Origin: Alphaproteobacteria bacterium
Lineage (GTDB): Bacteria; Pseudomonadota; Alphaproteobacteria; Rhodospirillales; Magnetospirillaceae
NCBI GenBank assembly: GCA_015232485.1
Contig: JADFZP010000135.1
Coordinates: 1 to 8,085, forward strand
DNA: 8,085 nucleotides
Direction of reading: 5' to 3'
The notes under the pieces were generated by a model. It was not told the origin of the DNA. It saw only the letters and a list, made by a program, of their open reading frames with translations, and searched no databases. The translations under genes and the position numbers were made by a program. Below are positions 6,382 to 8,085 of this stretch, in pieces. Numbering within the stretch: position 1 is the stretch's first letter; each line of letters opens with the position of its first letter.

Positions 6382-6963
6382 GTGGGCAAAATTTTCTATA
6401 CGCAAGAGCGACTCGGCTTGTTTATCGACGGATCGAACCTATACGCCGCCGCGCGCGCGTTGGGGTTCGACATTGATTATAAGCGCCTGCTCGAGCATTT
6501 CGCGCAGATGGGCCATCTGGTGCGCGCCTTCTACTACACGGCGCTGGTCGAGGATCAGGAATACTCGCCCATCCGGCCGCTGGTCGATTGGCTGGATTAC
6601 AACGGATACACCATGGTCACCAAGCCGACCAAGGAGTTCACCGACGCCGCCGGCCGCCGCAAGATCAAAGGCAACATGGACATCGAGCTGGCCATCGACG
6701 TGATGGAGATGGCGCAGTATCTCGATCATGTCGTGCTGTTCTCGGGCGATGGCGATTTCCGCCGGCTGGTCGAGGCGGTCCAGCGCAAGGGCGTGCGCGT
6801 CACCGTGGTCAGCACCGTGCGCTCGCAGCCGCCGATGGTGGCCGACGAATTGCGCCGCCAAGCCGACAATTTCGTGGAACTGCTCGAATTGGAGAACGTG
6901 ATCGGGCGCCCGCCGCGCGAGGACCGCAACGTTCAGCACGGCCAGGGCGCCATGGATGCCTGA
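6382..6963 (+). CDS. NYN domain protein (LabA/DUF88 family, PIN-like putative nuclease)
   Basis: The 193-residue protein is essentially one NYN domain, a PIN-like fold whose members are proven or predicted metal-dependent ribonucleases; LabA of cyanobacteria belongs here. The acidic active-site set is visible: Asp16 in LFIDGSNLY (13-21), the segment KGNMDIELAIDVM (96-108) with Asp100 and Asp106, and Asp123 and Asp125 in LFSGDGDF (119-126). KGVRVTVVS (136-144) is the following strand. I chose the GTG at 6382, where the conserved region starts and AGAGAG stands 7 bases upstream. A longer reading to an ATG at 6136 would run antisense through folK and is unlikely. A small CTCT/AGAG stem overlaps the ribosome site. 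The stop overlaps the next gene by 8 bases, suggesting coexpression. The RNA target is unknown. Confidence 0.9.
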   Translation: MGKIFYTQERLGLFIDGSNLYAAARALGFDIDYKRLLEHFAQMGHLVRAFYYTALVEDQEYSPIRPLVDWLDYNGYTMVTKPTKEFTDAAGRRKIKGNMDIELAIDVMEMAQYLDHVVLFSGDGDFRRLVEAVQRKGVRVTVVSTVRSQPPMVADELRRQADNFVELLELENVIGRPPREDRNVQHGQGAMDA

Positions 6964-7615
6964 GGCCGGTCCCGGCCGCGACTGCCCGCTCTGCCCCCGT
7001 CTGGTCGCCTTCCGCGCGGCCAATCGGGGGGCGTTCCCGGATTGGCACAACGCGCCGGTCCCCTCGTTCGGGCCGCTGACGGCGCGGCTGCTGGTGGTCG
7101 GGCTGGCGCCCGGCCTGAAGGGCGCCAACCGCACCGGGCGGCCCTTCACCGGCGATCACGCCGGCCTGCTGCTGTACGGCACCTTGGCGCGCTTCGGCTT
7201 CGCCAAGGGCGCCTATGCCGAGCGGGCCGATGACGGCTTGACCTTGCAGGACTGCCGCATCACCAACGCGGTGCGATGCGTGCCGCCGGAAAACAAGCCG
7301 ACCGCCGAGGAGCAGGCTTGCTGCCGGCGCTTCCTGACCGCCGAGATCGCGGCGATGCCCGCCCTGCGCGCCATCGTGGCGCTGGGCGCCCTGGCGCACG
7401 ACTCGGTGCTGACCGCGCTCGGCCAGCGCCGCGCCTGGGCGCGCTTCGCGCATGGGGCGCTGCATCCGCTGCCGGGTGGAATGCTGCTGGCCGACAGCTA
7501 CCACTGCTCGCGCTACAACACCAACACCCGCAGGCTGACCGAACCGATGTTCCACGGCGTTTTCGCGGCCGTGGGCGAAGCCCTCGGTTGCGGGGCGGAC
7601 GCTTCGAGCCCATAA
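6956..7615 (+). CDS. Uracil-DNA glycosylase, family 5 (UDGb) type
   Basis: This enzyme family removes uracil and other deaminated bases from DNA as the first step of base excision repair. The 219-residue protein has motif A as GLAPG (49-53), followed by KGANRTGRPFTGD (55-67), which is characteristic of family 5, with a candidate catalytic Asp67. ITNAVRCVPPENKPTAEE (102-119) follows, and motif B is HCSRYN (183-188) in place of the common HPSxxN. Cys10, Cys13, Cys108 and Cys123 (or Cys122) are placed to bind a 4Fe-4S cluster as in families 4 and 5. The ATG lies within the end of the NYN gene (8-base overlap), with CAGGG 8 bases upstream, so translation is probably coupled. A family 4 assignment is less likely because motif A lacks the GEAPG glutamate. 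It seems complete. Confidence 0.88.
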   Translation: MPEAGPGRDCPLCPRLVAFRAANRGAFPDWHNAPVPSFGPLTARLLVVGLAPGLKGANRTGRPFTGDHAGLLLYGTLARFGFAKGAYAERADDGLTLQDCRITNAVRCVPPENKPTAEEQACCRRFLTAEIAAMPALRAIVALGALAHDSVLTALGQRRAWARFAHGALHPLPGGMLLADSYHCSRYNTNTRRLTEPMFHGVFAAVGEALGCGADASSP

Positions 7616-7628
7616 TCTGGTAACGACT

Positions 7629-7647
7629 TGGGGCATAGAATGCCCCA
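7629..7647 (+). repeat. Perfect stem-loop between the glycosylase and hemerythrin genes
   Basis: TGGGGCAT and ATGCCCCA form a perfect 8-bp stem with the loop AGA, 13 bases after the glycosylase stop and 23 bases before the hemerythrin ATG. No T run follows on either strand, so it is not a classical terminator. The centre of the repeat reads TAGAAT (7636-7641), a five-of-six match to the -10 consensus, but no -35 is found 16-18 bases upstream. It may be an operator over an activator-dependent promoter, or an RNA structure that limits readthrough. Confidence 0.5.
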
Positions 7648-7670
7648 TCGAACGGGCTGGGATCGTGAGC

Positions 7671-8078
7671 ATGGGACACCTCGACTGGGACGACGGTTAC
7701 CGTTTGGGCATACCGGCGATCGACGCCGAGCACGAGCGCTTGGTGGCGCGTCTGGATCTTTTCCTCGACGCCTCGATGCACGACCATTTGGATGCCGAGT
7801 TGTCACGGCTGCTCGCCGACCTGATCGACGCCACCCGCGCCCATTTCCTTCATGAGGAGGATATGCTCGACCGCGCCGGCTATGAGGACCTGCCCGCGCA
7901 TCGCGCCGAGCACGACCGCCTACTCGCCGATCTCGGCCACTACGAAATGGCCTGCGCCGCCGGCGAGGTGCCCCGCAAGCTGTCGATCGAGACGGCCGAT
8001 TACCTGCGGCACTGGCTGCTGGATCACATCCGCAACGCCGACCGCCAGTACCTGCCCTTCCTGCGCCGCCTGACCTGA
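7671..8078 (+). CDS. Bacteriohemerythrin (single-domain di-iron O2-binding protein)
   Basis: Bacteriohemerythrins are four-helix proteins that bind O2 reversibly at a carboxylate-bridged di-iron site and serve in O2 supply, sensing or storage. The 135-residue protein has all seven ligands in the usual pattern: His21 (IDAEH), His58 and Glu62 (HFLHE), His77 and His81 (HRAEH), and His119 and Asp124 (HIRNAD). The N-terminus GHLDWDDGYRLGIPAID fits the family opening, in which a Trp and an IDxEH motif recur. I chose the ATG at 7671, with GGGA 8 bases upstream; a GTG at 7665 is the alternative and adds two residues. No fused signalling domain or membrane segment is present, so it is a soluble stand-alone form. 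It is 55 bases after the glycosylase gene and may have its own promoter. It ends 7 bases before the window edge. Confidence 0.95.
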   Translation: MGHLDWDDGYRLGIPAIDAEHERLVARLDLFLDASMHDHLDAELSRLLADLIDATRAHFLHEEDMLDRAGYEDLPAHRAEHDRLLADLGHYEMACAAGEVPRKLSIETADYLRHWLLDHIRNADRQYLPFLRRLT

Positions 8079-8085
8079 CGAGGGT

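Noticed and set aside
5742..6389. A 215-codon minus-strand open frame overlapping folK in another frame.
   Set aside because: It is Arg/Gly/Ala-rich without motifs and would displace folK, whose pterin and metal motifs are clear. Its region also covers the rpoZ promoter.
7629..7647. An intrinsic terminator call for the stem-loop after the glycosylase gene.
   Set aside because: The stem is perfect, but neither strand has a run of T after it, so it is listed only as a repeat with a possible regulatory role.
1..8085. tRNA, rRNA, CRISPR repeats, insertion sequences, attachment sites or phage genes.
   Set aside because: Reading both strands showed no spaced direct repeats, transposase motifs, tRNA cloverleaf patterns or abrupt change in composition. 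The window looks like core chromosome throughout.

Overview
The window is ordinary chromosomal DNA from a high-GC alphaproteobacterium. The protein sequences (bifunctional Rel, omega with a long acidic tail, LepB, PdxJ) and the gene order look most like Rhodospirillales, for example Magnetospirillum-type bacteria. The genus is an inference from general resemblance; no search was run. I see no tRNA, rRNA, CRISPR array, insertion sequence or phage gene.

Left and middle (1-5797, all minus strand): a compact housekeeping operon read right to left as rpoZ - rel - pdxJ - lepB - rnc - era. Its gaps are 42, 10, 61 and 2 bases, and the last junction is a 4-base ATGA overlap. A good sigma70-type promoter (TTGCTT, 17 bases, TATATA) lies in the 76-base gap upstream of rpoZ. 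The operon joins an RNA polymerase subunit, the (p)ppGpp synthetase/hydrolase, the pyridoxal phosphate ring-closing enzyme, signal peptidase I, RNase III and the ribosome-assembly GTPase Era. The acpS gene that usually sits between pdxJ and lepB in this neighbourhood is missing; only a 61-base spacer is there.

Right of that promoter, folK (pterin pyrophosphokinase of folate synthesis) is also on the minus strand and is divergent from the plus-strand genes. A gap of about 90 bases between folK and the NYN gene carries overlapping candidate promoter elements for both directions.

Right end (6382-8078, plus strand): a NYN/PIN-like (LabA/DUF88 type) putative nuclease overlaps by 8 bases with a family 5-type uracil-DNA glycosylase that has iron-sulfur cysteines. 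After a 55-base spacer with a perfect 8-bp stem-loop comes a small single-domain bacteriohemerythrin with all seven di-iron ligands. Every protein-coding gene appears intact. No non-coding stretch exceeds 100 bases. The most notable points are the absent acpS, the perfect hairpin over the rpoZ stop codon, the coupled NYN-glycosylase pair, and the stem-loop enclosing a -10-like TAGAAT before the hemerythrin gene. I did not find a convincing new multi-gene system.
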